Shown piece by piece: positions 13,365 to 20,640 of a stretch of DNA of 38,360 nucleotides. The translations under genes and the position numbers were made by a program. Source of the DNA: a virus. A model generated the notes under the pieces. That model was not told the origin of the DNA and made no database searches. It worked only from the letters and a program-made list of their open reading frames with translations. The DNA lies in IMG/VR virus record IMGVR_UViG_3300028809_000522, positions 1 to 38,360 of that record. One strand, 5' to 3'. Numbering within the stretch: position 1 is the first letter of the stretch; each line of letters starts with the position of its first letter.

Positions 13365-13994
13365 ATGTCACGACCCACAGGATCATCCGCCCCCTACGAG
13401 GCCCGCGGCGTGCTCATCCCCCGCTACCTGGTGTCCCAGGCAATGCCCGACTTCGAGGGCCAGCCGATCCCGCCGCCGCCCCCGACGCCCAGGCCCGACG
13501 AGCGGCACAACGCCGCCGGCCTGCTGGTCCGCCACGCCCGCAAGTGCGAGCCGGTCGCCACCCTGCTGGAGCGTGAGGGACCCGTCGCCTACCTCCGCCA
13601 GCTCGCCCGCGTCGCCCGCCGCGTCCGCCGCGACCTCGCCCGCATCAAGGCCCGGCAGGACGCCGCCGACGCCGCCGCCGCCGAACTCGCGAAGCGGCCC
13701 CTCACCCCCGAGGAGAACCGCGCCCGCGTCCGACGCTACGAACGCCGGCTGATCGCCACCAGCGACCTCGCCCGGTTCCTGGAAGAGTACGAGATCCCGA
13801 AAGACGCCGTCCGGCCCACGCCCTGCCGCCGGTGCGGCATGAAGATCCTCCCCCGGTCGGCCGAGTGCGTCCGCACCCTGGCCGACCGGCTCGACCGACC
13901 CGCCGCCATCCGCCTGGCCCCGCCGCAGGGCGGGACCACCGAAGAAGGCCGACCCCTGTGCCGCCGGTGCGTCCGCATCGGCGAGGAGATATAG
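13365..13994 (+). CDS. Unknown protein with C-terminal zinc finger, 209 aa
   Basis: ATG 13365 follows GAAGGACCGACC. A Pro-rich segment (about residues 33-45) precedes a long basic helix (LARVARRVRRDLARIKARQD) likely to form a coiled coil. The C terminus has CRRCG and, about 45 residues later, CRRC, suggesting a zinc finger split by a loop. It ends 4 nt before the CsrA-like gene, so the two are likely one translation unit. Function unknown; nucleic-acid binding is plausible. Confidence 0.7.
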   Translation: MSRPTGSSAPYEARGVLIPRYLVSQAMPDFEGQPIPPPPPTPRPDERHNAAGLLVRHARKCEPVATLLEREGPVAYLRQLARVARRVRRDLARIKARQDAADAAAAELAKRPLTPEENRARVRRYERRLIATSDLARFLEEYEIPKDAVRPTPCRRCGMKILPRSAECVRTLADRLDRPAAIRLAPPQGGTTEEGRPLCRRCVRIGEEI

Positions 13995-13998
13995 ACCC

Positions 13999-14190
13999 AT
14001 GCCCCTAGTCCTGGCACGCAAGCCCGGCCAGTCGATCACCGTCACCCACGAGGAGACGGGCGACGTCCTCACGCTCACCGTCGTCGAGCTGAGGCCCGGC
14101 CGGCTCGCCCTGGAGTTCGCCGGGGACGAGTTCGACGTCCAGCGCTCCGAGCGCGGCGCGAACCGCCCCGACCCGAGACCCGGCCAGTAG
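13999..14190 (+). CDS. CsrA-like post-transcriptional regulator, 63 aa
   Basis: CsrA/RsmA proteins are small beta-stranded dimers that bind GGA-containing hairpin loops over ribosome sites and block or stabilise mRNAs. This protein follows the CsrA plan: the opening PLVLARKPGQSITV (MLVLTRKxGExIxI), then LTLTVVELRPGRLALEF matching the beta2-beta3 strands, then DEFDVQRSE, matching the end of the CsrA fold with the conserved RNA-contact Arg at residue 49. It differs in a longer beta1-beta2 loop (THEETGD) and in lacking the usual AP before the last strand. GAGGAG lies 12 nt upstream of the start. It shares an arm with at least six leaders that display AGGA in a hairpin loop, so a phage regulon is a clear hypothesis. 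Confidence 0.75.
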   Translation: MPLVLARKPGQSITVTHEETGDVLTLTVVELRPGRLALEFAGDEFDVQRSERGANRPDPRPGQ

Positions 14191-14202
14191 GCCGGACCCG
14201 CC

Positions 14203-14221
14203 GGGCGCCACCGTGACGCCC
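14203..14221. repeat. Palindromic repeat after the CsrA-like gene
   Basis: GGGCGCCACCGTGACGCCC; one C-A mismatch in the stem. Starts 12 nt after the stop and, as in the copies at 7763 and 10276, is followed by GGCCCCT. Confidence 0.75.
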
Positions 14222-14251
14222 GGCCCCTCTGTTCCCCTCCGGAGTCCGACA

Positions 14252-14773
14252 ATGCCGACCCTGTTCCAGATCACGAGAGAGTTAGTCGCCTGGAACGACG
14301 TGCTCGACGAAATCGGGGGCGACGTCACCAGCCCCGTGGCCGAGGCCGCCATCGCCGAGTGGTACAAGGAACTGATCGGCCAGGAGGCCGAGAAGCTCGA
14401 CGGGTACGTCGGGCTAATCAAGACGCTGGAGATGGAGGCCGCCGCCGCCCAGGCCGAGGTGGAGCAGTGGCAGGCGAAGGCCCGCGCCCGCCGCAGCCGC
14501 GCCGAGTACCTGAAGGCCAAGCTCCTGGAACACATGGAGCACACCAACCAGGTCAAGATCGCCACCGCGTCCGGCCGCACGATCGCCGCCCAGCAGAACG
14601 GCGGCCTCGCGTCGATGGAGGTGTTCGAGGACATGGTCGCGGACATGCCGGACGAGCACGTCCAGACGATCCGCGTCCCCGACCGCGAGAAGATCCGCCA
14701 GGCCCTGAACGCGGGCGAGCCGCTCCCCTACGCCCGCCTCCTGCCGAAGGGCCGGCACCTCCGCATCCGCTGA
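14252..14773 (+). CDS. Siphovirus Gp157-family protein, 173 aa
   Basis: ATG 14252 after CCGGAG. A short N-terminal part (LFQITRELVAWNDVLDEIGG) leads to a long coiled coil (EQWQAKARARRSRAEYLKAK). Then come VKIATASGRTIAAQQNGGLA and the C-terminal IRVPDREKIRQALNAGEPLP with final residues LRIR. This layout, coiled coil followed by a beta segment and 'P..P.D...I..AL..GE..PGA.L', is that of the Gp157 family found in early regions of many phages near recombination or replication genes. Its biochemical role is not well established. It is followed by the strongest intrinsic terminator in the window. Confidence 0.8.
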   Translation: MPTLFQITRELVAWNDVLDEIGGDVTSPVAEAAIAEWYKELIGQEAEKLDGYVGLIKTLEMEAAAAQAEVEQWQAKARARRSRAEYLKAKLLEHMEHTNQVKIATASGRTIAAQQNGGLASMEVFEDMVADMPDEHVQTIRVPDREKIRQALNAGEPLPYARLLPKGRHLRIR

Positions 14774-14785
14774 CGAACGCCACGC

Positions 14786-14817
14786 ACCCCGGGGCGACTC
14801 CCGCCCCGGGGTTTTTT
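14786..14817 (+). terminator. Rho-independent terminator
   Basis: CCCCGGGGC-GACTCCC-GCCCCGGGG, 9-bp stem (10 with the flanking A-T pair) followed by six T. The only hairpin in the window with a clear T run; it closes the CsrA-Gp157 unit. Confidence 0.92.
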
Positions 14818-14838
14818 CACGCCCCACCGAGGACACCG

Positions 14839-15609
14839 ATGGAAGAGAAAGTCGCATGCGGCTGGGTCAAGCTCTGGCACCCGGCCGGCGTCCAAGTCAC
14901 GCTCCCCGTCACCGGCCTGGACGACAACGCCGCCGACCTGTTCGCCCACGTTGACGCCTACCTCGCCGCCGGATTCACCGCCACGCCGCCCGGCCTGGCC
15001 AGCGGGGAAGACTTCATGCTGGTGGACCGCATCATCCGCGTCTCGCAGGCGGACGGCCGCGGCGGGTCCACGCCCACGCTGCACTTCTACGAGGTGAGTA
15101 ACGACTACAAGAGTCTGACCGTCTACCTGGACACGATGGACCAACAGCTAGACTTCGAGCACGCCAGCGGCCTGGCCATGGCCGACGTCAAGCCGTTCCC
15201 CGGCAAGGCCGCCCCGAAGTTCGGCGACTCGCCCGACTCCGACCAGTTCTTCGCGAAGGCGAAGGTGCCCTTCCGCGTCGTCTTCAAGCCGAACCCCAAG
15301 TGGAACGCCGAGGACGAGGCGAAGGCCAAGATCGCGCCCGGCGGGATCTACAAGGTGCCCCGCCGGCTGTTCGTCCGCTACGCCAACGAGCGGCCCAACC
15401 CGCTCGCCGCACTCCCCGGGTTCTTCGCCGCCGACCCCAGCGTCGCGGACATCAACAAGAAACTGGGCGAGATGGTCGCCCTCCGCGACAAGGACAAGGC
15501 CGAGGCGTGGCGGATGTTCAAGGAGCACGCGGACAAGGCGGGCTTGCAGTTCGACGGCGCCCGCCGCGAGTTCTTCAACCCCGACACCGGGACCGAGCCG
15601 ACCCAATGA
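14839..15609 (+). CDS. Unknown early protein, 256 aa
   Basis: ATG 14839 follows GAGGACACC and the terminator, so upstream in-frame codons are rejected. The first half is beta-rich (WVKLWHPAGVQVTLPVTGLD; TPTLHFYEVSNDYKSLTVYL). The second half has a conserved-looking block (GGIYKVPRRLFVRYANERPN) and a helical C terminus (INKKLGEMVALRDKDKAEAW). The position after a Gp157 gene suggests a link to recombination or DNA replication, but no motif supports this. The stop overlaps the next ATG. Confidence 0.7.
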   Translation: MEEKVACGWVKLWHPAGVQVTLPVTGLDDNAADLFAHVDAYLAAGFTATPPGLASGEDFMLVDRIIRVSQADGRGGSTPTLHFYEVSNDYKSLTVYLDTMDQQLDFEHASGLAMADVKPFPGKAAPKFGDSPDSDQFFAKAKVPFRVVFKPNPKWNAEDEAKAKIAPGGIYKVPRRLFVRYANERPNPLAALPGFFAADPSVADINKKLGEMVALRDKDKAEAWRMFKEHADKAGLQFDGARREFFNPDTGTEPTQ

Positions 15610-15722
15610 ACCAGGACCAACCCGACTTCGGAGAACCCACCTTCTGGCAACTCGCCGGCGCGGTCGTCGTGTCGGTCGCGACCGGCGAGTTGCTCTACCT
15701 CGTCGCGAGGATGTTCCAGTGA
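15606..15722 (+). CDS. Tiny single-pass membrane protein, 38 aa
   Basis: ATG overlaps the preceding stop (ATGA) and its own stop overlaps the next GTG, so it is translationally coupled on both sides. The acidic N terminus (NQDQPDFGEP) is followed by one hydrophobic segment, FWQLAGAVVVSVATGELLYL, and a short basic end. Product length and coupling argue that it is real. Role unknown; it lies far from any lysis gene. Confidence 0.6.
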   Translation: MNQDQPDFGEPTFWQLAGAVVVSVATGELLYLVARMFQ

Positions 15723-16027
15723 GTGAGCCGCCGCAGCGACTGAAGCTCACCCGCCGCCAGGCCGAGGTGATGCTCGCGATCTACGACCTGATCGCCGCCC
15801 ACGGGCGGCCGCCGACGTTCCGCGAGGTGGCGGGCGTGATGGGCTTCAAAAGCCCGAACGCCGTCCAGTGCCACCTCAACCCGCTCCGCAAGAAGGGGGC
15901 GGTCCTGCCGCAGCAGAAGAAACACGACGGGATCGTCCCCGCGGCCCTGGACGCCGCGTACCGCGAGGCCGCCCGCGTGGAGGCCGAACTGTTCCGCCAC
16001 CAACTCCGCCTGCAAGTCGTGGAGTGA
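15719..16027 (+). CDS. LexA-type DNA-binding domain protein without peptidase, 102 aa
   Basis: Residues 9-55 match the LexA winged helix-turn-helix: LTRRQAEVMLAIYDLIAAHG, then RPPTFREVAGVMGFKSPNAV, then HLNPLRKKGAV. In LexA this domain binds SOS boxes. The C-terminal self-cleaving serine peptidase of LexA is missing; instead the protein ends in a helix (YREAARVEAELFRHQL). It could compete at host SOS boxes or act as a phage repressor that does not respond to RecA. GTG start overlapping the previous stop. Confidence 0.8.
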   Translation: MSEPPQRLKLTRRQAEVMLAIYDLIAAHGRPPTFREVAGVMGFKSPNAVQCHLNPLRKKGAVLPQQKKHDGIVPAALDAAYREAARVEAELFRHQLRLQVVE

Positions 16028-16032
16028 ACCCC

Positions 16033-16051
16033 GGGCGTCACCGTGACGCCC
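16033..16051. repeat. Palindromic repeat, perfect copy
   Basis: GGGCGTCACCGTGACGCCC, 5 nt after the stop of the LexA-like gene and 18 nt before the next start. Confidence 0.85.
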
Positions 16052-16069
16052 GCAACCCGAAGGAGACCG

Positions 16070-16459
16070 ATGGGAGTCATCCAGTGCGTGGCCTGCAAGA
16101 CGATGCGCGGCCCGGGGGAGGTGTACATCGTCGCCCCCGGCAAATACCACTCGTTCCCGGACGGCGCGATCATCTGCTTTCACTGCGTCGCGGCGGTCAG
16201 GGGGGACCGCGAGAGTCCCGTCCTGCCCGAGGCCGCGGCGGACCTGTGCGGCAAGTTGTACCACTTCGTCAGCTTCGCGTGCGCCATGGCCCGCGGCGAA
16301 CTCGCGCCGGCCGAAGCCGACTCGAAGCGGCTGACGGAGCAGATGTCCCGGGACATCGCCTCGAAGTTCCCCGGCGACAAGACCCCCAGCATGGAGCAAC
16401 TGGCCAAGTGGTACGCGCGGTCGCTCCGCCACCTGGCCGACTACCTGGAGGCCGCGTGA
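16070..16459 (+). CDS. Unknown zinc-ribbon protein, 129 aa
   Basis: ATG 16070 after GAAGGAGACCG. CVACK near residue 5 and CFHC near residue 38 make a plausible C2-C2 ribbon at the N terminus. The rest is helical (LTEQMSRDIASKFPGDKTPS; WYARSLRHLADYLEAA). The stop overlaps the next GTG (GTGA). Confidence 0.65.
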   Translation: MGVIQCVACKTMRGPGEVYIVAPGKYHSFPDGAIICFHCVAAVRGDRESPVLPEAAADLCGKLYHFVSFACAMARGELAPAEADSKRLTEQMSRDIASKFPGDKTPSMEQLAKWYARSLRHLADYLEAA

Positions 16460-16728
16460 GTTGCCCCACCTGCGACCACACGATGGAGAGGATCGGACAG
16501 ACCGAGGTCGGGGGCGGGATCTACCTGTGCCCCCGGTGCGGGACCGTCAAGGCCCACGGGTACAACGGCAACGTCACCACCTACTACCCGAAGCTCGTCG
16601 GCCGGTGCCGCGAGTTCGAGAGGCAGCTCGGCGTGCCCGGCGACTGGCACGGCCTGTACGACGAGTGGCAAACCCGCGGCATCGCCGAATCCATCAACAC
16701 CCCCGAGAACCGGAAGGACCCACGATGA
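16456..16728 (+). CDS. Unknown zinc-ribbon protein, 90 aa
   Basis: GTG start overlapping the previous stop. CPTC at residues 3-6 and CPRCG about 20 residues later form a classical zinc ribbon. Further on are a Tyr-rich segment (NGNVTTYYPKLVGRCREFER) and a Trp-containing helix. Coupled to the next gene by ATGA. Confidence 0.65.
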   Translation: MSCPTCDHTMERIGQTEVGGGIYLCPRCGTVKAHGYNGNVTTYYPKLVGRCREFERQLGVPGDWHGLYDEWQTRGIAESINTPENRKDPR

Positions 16729-17024
16729 ACCGCAAGAAGAAGCTCGACCGCGACATGAACGCCGAACTCCTCACCGCCCGCGAGCAGTTCGCCGCCCGGT
16801 TCATGGCCAGCCTCATGCGACACGACCCGCCCATCCACCCCGAGCAGGTCCGCGTCTTCGCGGCCTACGCCAACATCGCCGTATTCGCGGCCGACAAGCT
16901 GATCGAGGCCCTCAACCGCACGGCCCTCTGCCCGGCGTGCGGCCGGACGCCCACCGGGGGCGAGGAGTGCGGCCCGTGCGCCGCCAGCCAGGAATCCCAC
17001 CTGAAGCTCCTGAAGCCCGAGTAG
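16725..17024 (+). CDS. Unknown protein with C-terminal Cys cluster, 99 aa
   Basis: Basic N terminus (NRKKKLDRDM), a helical centre (FAARFMASLMRHDPPIHPEQ; YANIAVFAADKLIEALNRTA) and a C-terminal CPACGRTPTGGEECGPC zinc ribbon. Third in a row of overlapping small zinc-ribbon genes. It ends 17 nt before a new promoter. Confidence 0.65.
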   Translation: MNRKKKLDRDMNAELLTAREQFAARFMASLMRHDPPIHPEQVRVFAAYANIAVFAADKLIEALNRTALCPACGRTPTGGEECGPCAASQESHLKLLKPE

Positions 17025-17041
17025 CCGCCGCCCTAGTCGTC

Positions 17042-17070
17042 TTGACGCCCCGGCCCGCCGGGGCTACTCT
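17042..17070 (+). promoter_or_regulatory. Sigma-70-like promoter with palindromic spacer
   Basis: TTGACG (17042-17047), 17-nt spacer, TACTCT (17065-17070). The spacer contains the inverted repeat GCCCCGG/CCGGGGC, so a symmetric DNA-binding protein could sit between the -35 and -10. It drives the ParB-like gene at 17108. Confidence 0.65.
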
Positions 17071-17107
17071 CTCCACCCTGTCCCGCACCACCGACCGAGG
17101 AGTTCCC

Positions 17108-17866
17108 GTGTCCGCTCACGACCGCCCGTTCACGATCGACCCCGAGTTCAAGGCCTTCCTGCCCCAGCAGTCGCCCGACGAGCGCAAGATCCTGGAGGCC
17201 AACCTCGTGGCCGAGGGGTGCCGCGACCCGCTCGTCGCCTGGAAGGAGGAGAAGATCCTCCTGGACGGCCACAACCGCCTGGACATCTGCGAGAAGCACA
17301 ACATCGCCTACAAGGTGATCTGGCAGTCGTTCCCCGACCGCGCCGCCGCGATGGAGTGGATGGCGCAGCACCAGCTCGGCCGCCGCAACCTCCCCGACGC
17401 ACTCCGCCGCTACTACCTGGGCAAGGAGTACCTGGCCGCCGTCGAGCAGGAGAAGAAGGCCGAGGCCGCCGCCCCGAAGGAGAAGGGCAAGCCCCGGGCG
17501 AAGCGCGGCAAGACGAGCGAGAAGGTCGCCGCCCGCAACAAGACCACCCGCCGCACCGTCGAACGCGCCGCCCGGTTCGCGAAGGCCGTTGACCAGGCCG
17601 CCGCGGGCGACGCCGCCAAGAAGGCCGAGATCCTGAAGAACCCGAAGGAGGCGAAGAAGGCCGCCCCCGCCAGGCCCGCCAAGAAGTTCGACGGCGAGAA
17701 GTTCCGCCACACGCTCGGCACCGTCATCCGCGAGATCGACAAGTACGCCGCCGAGACCGGCACCGCCAACGGCCCCTCCCACAAGTTGATCTTGAAGGCG
17801 TGCGGCGTCGTGGCTAAAACCTTCGACGCGTGGCAGAAGAAGGTGTCGGCCCAGAAGTCGAAGTGA
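17108..17866 (+). CDS. ParB/sulfiredoxin-fold domain protein, 252 aa
   Basis: GTG 17108 with GAGGAG 5 nt upstream. Residues 12-75 carry a ParB-like nuclease domain: ANLVAEGCRDPLVAWKEEKI followed by LLDGHNRLDICEKHNI, with the DGHNR box (53-57) that in ParB proteins lies in the CTP-binding or catalytic site. Next are a helical region, a Lys/Ala-rich linker (PKEKGKPRAKRGKTSEKVAA) and a putative HTH. No ParA is present, so plasmid-type partition is not shown; related phage proteins act as regulators or DNA-processing factors. Its own promoter lies about 40 nt upstream. Confidence 0.75.
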   Translation: MSAHDRPFTIDPEFKAFLPQQSPDERKILEANLVAEGCRDPLVAWKEEKILLDGHNRLDICEKHNIAYKVIWQSFPDRAAAMEWMAQHQLGRRNLPDALRRYYLGKEYLAAVEQEKKAEAAAPKEKGKPRAKRGKTSEKVAARNKTTRRTVERAARFAKAVDQAAAGDAAKKAEILKNPKEAKKAAPARPAKKFDGEKFRHTLGTVIREIDKYAAETGTANGPSHKLILKACGVVAKTFDAWQKKVSAQKSK

Positions 17867-17873
17867 CCCCCCA

Positions 17874-17890
17874 GGCGTCACCGTGACGCC
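17874..17890. repeat. Palindromic repeat after the ParB-like gene
   Basis: GGCGTCACCGTGACGCC, perfect 8-bp arms; the outer pair is lost (A against C). Starts 7 nt after the stop. Confidence 0.8.
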
Positions 17891-17913
17891 CGCACCCCCA
17901 ACCCGAGGCAACA

Positions 17914-18360
17914 GTGCCACCCCGCAAGAAGGCCGCCGCCGCGGCCGAAATGTCCGTGTCCGAGTCGATCGCCGTCGCCTACGGCGACGTCGGCATCGGC
18001 GACAAGAGTTGCCGCGTGGCGGTCACCATCGACCGCCGCTCGCTCGGCCTGAAGGCGGCCGAGTCCATGCTCTGCGGCAAGCGGCTCTCCGCCGTCCTCC
18101 TCGCCCGGTCCGCGGGCGGGCCGGACCAGGACAGCCTCCCCGGCGCCGACGACGACCTGCAACTGGCCGGCGTGTTCGACTCCAAGTCGTTCCGCGTCAG
18201 CCCGAAGGCCGTCCACGCCACCCTGTCGTTCTCGATCGAGAACGTGGACCTCGCCACGCTCGGCCGGTTCGCCAAGCGTCACGGCCAACTGACCATCACC
18301 GAGATCGCCCGCATCCCGGCCGAGGCGAAGGCCCGCGACGCCGACGCCGACGACGAGTGA
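17914..18360 (+). CDS. Unknown protein next to helicase, 148 aa
   Basis: GTG 17914 after CGAGGCAACA. The Lys/Ala N terminus precedes a beta-rich body (CRVAVTIDRRSLGLKAAESM; GVFDSKSFRVSPKAVHATLS; GQLTITEIARIPAEAKARDA) and an acidic tail (DADADDE). An acidic C-terminal tail is typical of phage single-stranded-DNA-binding proteins and this gene lies just before the helicase, so a DNA-binding partner is possible but unproven. Confidence 0.7.
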   Translation: MPPRKKAAAAAEMSVSESIAVAYGDVGIGDKSCRVAVTIDRRSLGLKAAESMLCGKRLSAVLLARSAGGPDQDSLPGADDDLQLAGVFDSKSFRVSPKAVHATLSFSIENVDLATLGRFAKRHGQLTITEIARIPAEAKARDADADDE

Positions 18361-18372
18361 GTGACCCGACCG

Positions 18373-18393
18373 GGGCCGGCACGAAGCCGGCCC
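18373..18393 (+). terminator. Intercistronic GC hairpin
   Basis: GGGCCGGC-ACGAA-GCCGGCCC, 8-bp stem 12 nt after a stop, followed by GTTCT. A weak terminator or mRNA-stability structure before the helicase gene. Confidence 0.5.
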
Positions 18394-18421
18394 GTTCTCC
18401 CCCCGAACGCACGGAAGCGAC

Positions 18422-19996
18422 ATGCCCATCGAACTCCGGCCGTACCAGGCCGAACTCCTCCACGACGTCGAGGCCGAGATCGCGGACCGCCAGCGGCGGG
18501 TCGCCGTAACGCTCCCCACCGGGGGCGGGAAGACCCGCGTCTTCGCGGCCCAGGCCGAGCGGTGGATCGCCCGCGGCAAGCGAGTCGCCCTCTACACCAA
18601 CCGCCGGCTACTCCTGGACCAGGCCGCCGACGTCTTCGGCAAGCTCGGCCTGGAGTTCGGCATCCGGGCCGCCGGCTACGCCCGCGACGTCGCGAAGCCG
18701 CTCCAGATCGCCAGCGTCCAGACCGAGAAGTCCCGCTCGATGGGCGAGAACCCGGTGTGGGAGAAGTGCGACGCGGACCTCGCCATCTTCGACGAGTGCC
18801 ACCTCTTCAACAACCCGACCGGCCACGCCGTCGCCGGCCACCACCTGGACACCGGCGGGGTCGTCGTCGGCTACACCGCCAGCCCGATCGACCTCGGCGA
18901 CATGTTCGACGTCTTGGTGCAGGGGCCGGGGGTCCGCGACCTCCAGACGTCGAAGCCGCCGCACCTCGTCCCCGCCCACCACTACGGCCCGGACGAGCCG
19001 GGCCTCGCCACCGGCAAGCGGATCGCCCTGGCCACGGACATGGACACCGTCACCCAGAAGCAGCTCCACAACGCCATGATGACGCCGGGCGTCTACGGCC
19101 GCGTGCTGGAGTGGTACCGAAAGATCAACCCCGACGACCGCCCCACGATCCTCTTCGCGCCCGACGTCCAGAGTTCCGTCTGGTTCTGCGACGAGTTCCA
19201 GGGCGCCGGCATCCCGGCGGCGCACATCGACGGGGACAACGTCCGCGTCGGGGGCGAGTGGTTCGACTCCGACCACGCCGCCCGCGAGGGCGTGATCGAG
19301 GCCAGCCGCTCCGGCAAGGTGAAGGTGATCTGCAACCGGTTCGTCCTCCGCGAGGGCGTTGACCTCCCGTGGGTGAGTCACCTGATCTTCGCCACCGTGT
19401 TCTCGACCGTGCAGAGTTACCTTCAGTCGGGCGGCCGCGGCCTCCGCATCTACGACGGCAAGACGCACTGCACGGTCCAGGACCACGGCGGCAACTGGTG
19501 GCGGTTCGGCTCGCTCAACGAGAACCGCCAGTGGGACCTCACGCACAGCGACCGGGTCGCGTGCGGCCTCCGCGAGTGGCACCTCCAGCACGACACGCCC
19601 GGCACGCCGCCCGAGCCGCAGCGGTGCGAGTGCGGCCGCATCGTCGTGGGCGTGCGCTGCCCGTGCGGGAACAAGATCGACCCCCGCCGCCGCAGCCGGC
19701 CCGTCGTCCAGACGGACGGGTCACTCGTGGACGTCACCGGCCGGATCTACTACCCCAAGACCCGCGGCGAGAAGCCCGACACCCTGAAGAAGTGGCTGCA
19801 AGCCTACTGGCGGGCCAAGTCCGCGAAGCGGCCGATGACGTTCAACCAGGCGATGGGCCTGTTCGCCCAGACCAACTACTACCACCCGCCGGAGAACCTC
19901 CCGTGCATGCCCCTGCACCCGGAGGACTGGTTCCGCCACGTCGGGACGGTGCCCATGAGCCGCCTCGTCCCCATGCCCCCGAAGGAGGGAATGTAA
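18422..19996 (+). CDS. SF2 DEAD/DEAH-type helicase, 524 aa
   Basis: RecA-like domain 1 has an N-terminal Q-type start (LRPYQAELL), Walker A LPTGGGKTRV (31-40), the DEAH-like motif II IFDECH (122-127), and motif III TAS (152-154). Domain 2 carries FAPDVQSSVWFCDEF, then ICNRFVLREGVDLPW (motif V) and motif VI QSGGRGLR (335-342). A C-terminal zinc-ribbon follows (CECGRIVVGVRCPCG, about 402-416), then a helical tail. Phage helicases of this type work in replication or recombination. Length and all motifs are intact. It is the largest early enzyme in the window. Confidence 0.92.
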   Translation: MPIELRPYQAELLHDVEAEIADRQRRVAVTLPTGGGKTRVFAAQAERWIARGKRVALYTNRRLLLDQAADVFGKLGLEFGIRAAGYARDVAKPLQIASVQTEKSRSMGENPVWEKCDADLAIFDECHLFNNPTGHAVAGHHLDTGGVVVGYTASPIDLGDMFDVLVQGPGVRDLQTSKPPHLVPAHHYGPDEPGLATGKRIALATDMDTVTQKQLHNAMMTPGVYGRVLEWYRKINPDDRPTILFAPDVQSSVWFCDEFQGAGIPAAHIDGDNVRVGGEWFDSDHAAREGVIEASRSGKVKVICNRFVLREGVDLPWVSHLIFATVFSTVQSYLQSGGRGLRIYDGKTHCTVQDHGGNWWRFGSLNENRQWDLTHSDRVACGLREWHLQHDTPGTPPEPQRCECGRIVVGVRCPCGNKIDPRRRSRPVVQTDGSLVDVTGRIYYPKTRGEKPDTLKKWLQAYWRAKSAKRPMTFNQAMGLFAQTNYYHPPENLPCMPLHPEDWFRHVGTVPMSRLVPMPPKEGM

Positions 19997-20337
19997 TGAG
20001 CCGCGACCTGTTCGACTTCCTCAGCGAACCCGACGACAAGCCCGAACCCCGGGCCGACGCCGGCCACGCGCGCCCCCAGCCCCCGCACGACTACCATCGG
20101 CCTTGCCGCTCGTGCGGCAAGCGCGTCCTCTGGCTGATGTCGTGCGTCAGCCGGCAAACCGCCCCGATCGACCCCGACCCGTCCCCGGACGGCAACGTCG
20201 TCGTCAACGGCGACGGCACCTACGACGTCCTCGGCGGCAAAAACCTCGCCCAGGCCCAGGCCGCCGGCCTCACGCTCCACGCCAGCCACTTCGCCACCTG
20301 CCCCAACGGCCCCACCCACCGCAGGAGGAAGAAGTGA
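19996..20337 (+). CDS. Unknown zinc-finger protein, 113 aa
   Basis: ATG overlaps the helicase stop (TAATG). Acidic N terminus (DLFDFLSEPDDKPEPR), then CRSCGKRVLWLMSC and a late FATCPNG: a short ribbon plus extra Cys. The centre resembles small phage proteins with VVVNGDGTYDVLGG. Coupled to the next gene by GTGA. Confidence 0.65.
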   Translation: MSRDLFDFLSEPDDKPEPRADAGHARPQPPHDYHRPCRSCGKRVLWLMSCVSRQTAPIDPDPSPDGNVVVNGDGTYDVLGGKNLAQAQAAGLTLHASHFATCPNGPTHRRRKK

Positions 20338-20633
20338 CCCGCGAGGAGTTCGTCGCCCGGCACGAGACCATCGTGCTCGGCCTGTTCGCGAAGGCGTTCG
20401 GCGAGATCCAGGACACCCTCCGCCGCCGCGCCTCCGGCGAGGTCACACTGATCGACGCGGCCCGCGAGGGCCACGTCCTCATGGGCCTCCTGGCCGACGC
20501 CCGCCGCCTGGTCCGGATGATGGCGGACGACGCGCTCGGCCCCGTGCCCGGCATCGACGCACCCAAGCCGGGCGTCGCCGTGACGCCCGCCGTCAAGAAG
20601 GCGTCGGCAATCCCGAAGGCGCCCCCACTCTGA
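20334..20633 (+). CDS. Unknown helical protein, 99 aa
   Basis: GTG start overlapping the previous stop. Mainly helical (HETIVLGLFAKAFGEIQDTL; LLADARRLVRMMADDALG). Near the end it carries an in-frame palindromic repeat, read PGVAVTPA, joining the helical body to a short Lys/Pro tail; the repeat therefore acts as a linker. Confidence 0.65.
   Translation: MTREEFVARHETIVLGLFAKAFGEIQDTLRRRASGEVTLIDAAREGHVLMGLLADARRLVRMMADDALGPVPGIDAPKPGVAVTPAVKKASAIPKAPPL
20570..20588. repeat. Palindromic repeat inside the 99-aa gene
   Basis: GGGCGTCGCCGTGACGCCC; one G-T wobble. Read in frame as PGVAVTPA on the plus strand. Confidence 0.7.
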
Positions 20634-20640
20634 GGCAGTC

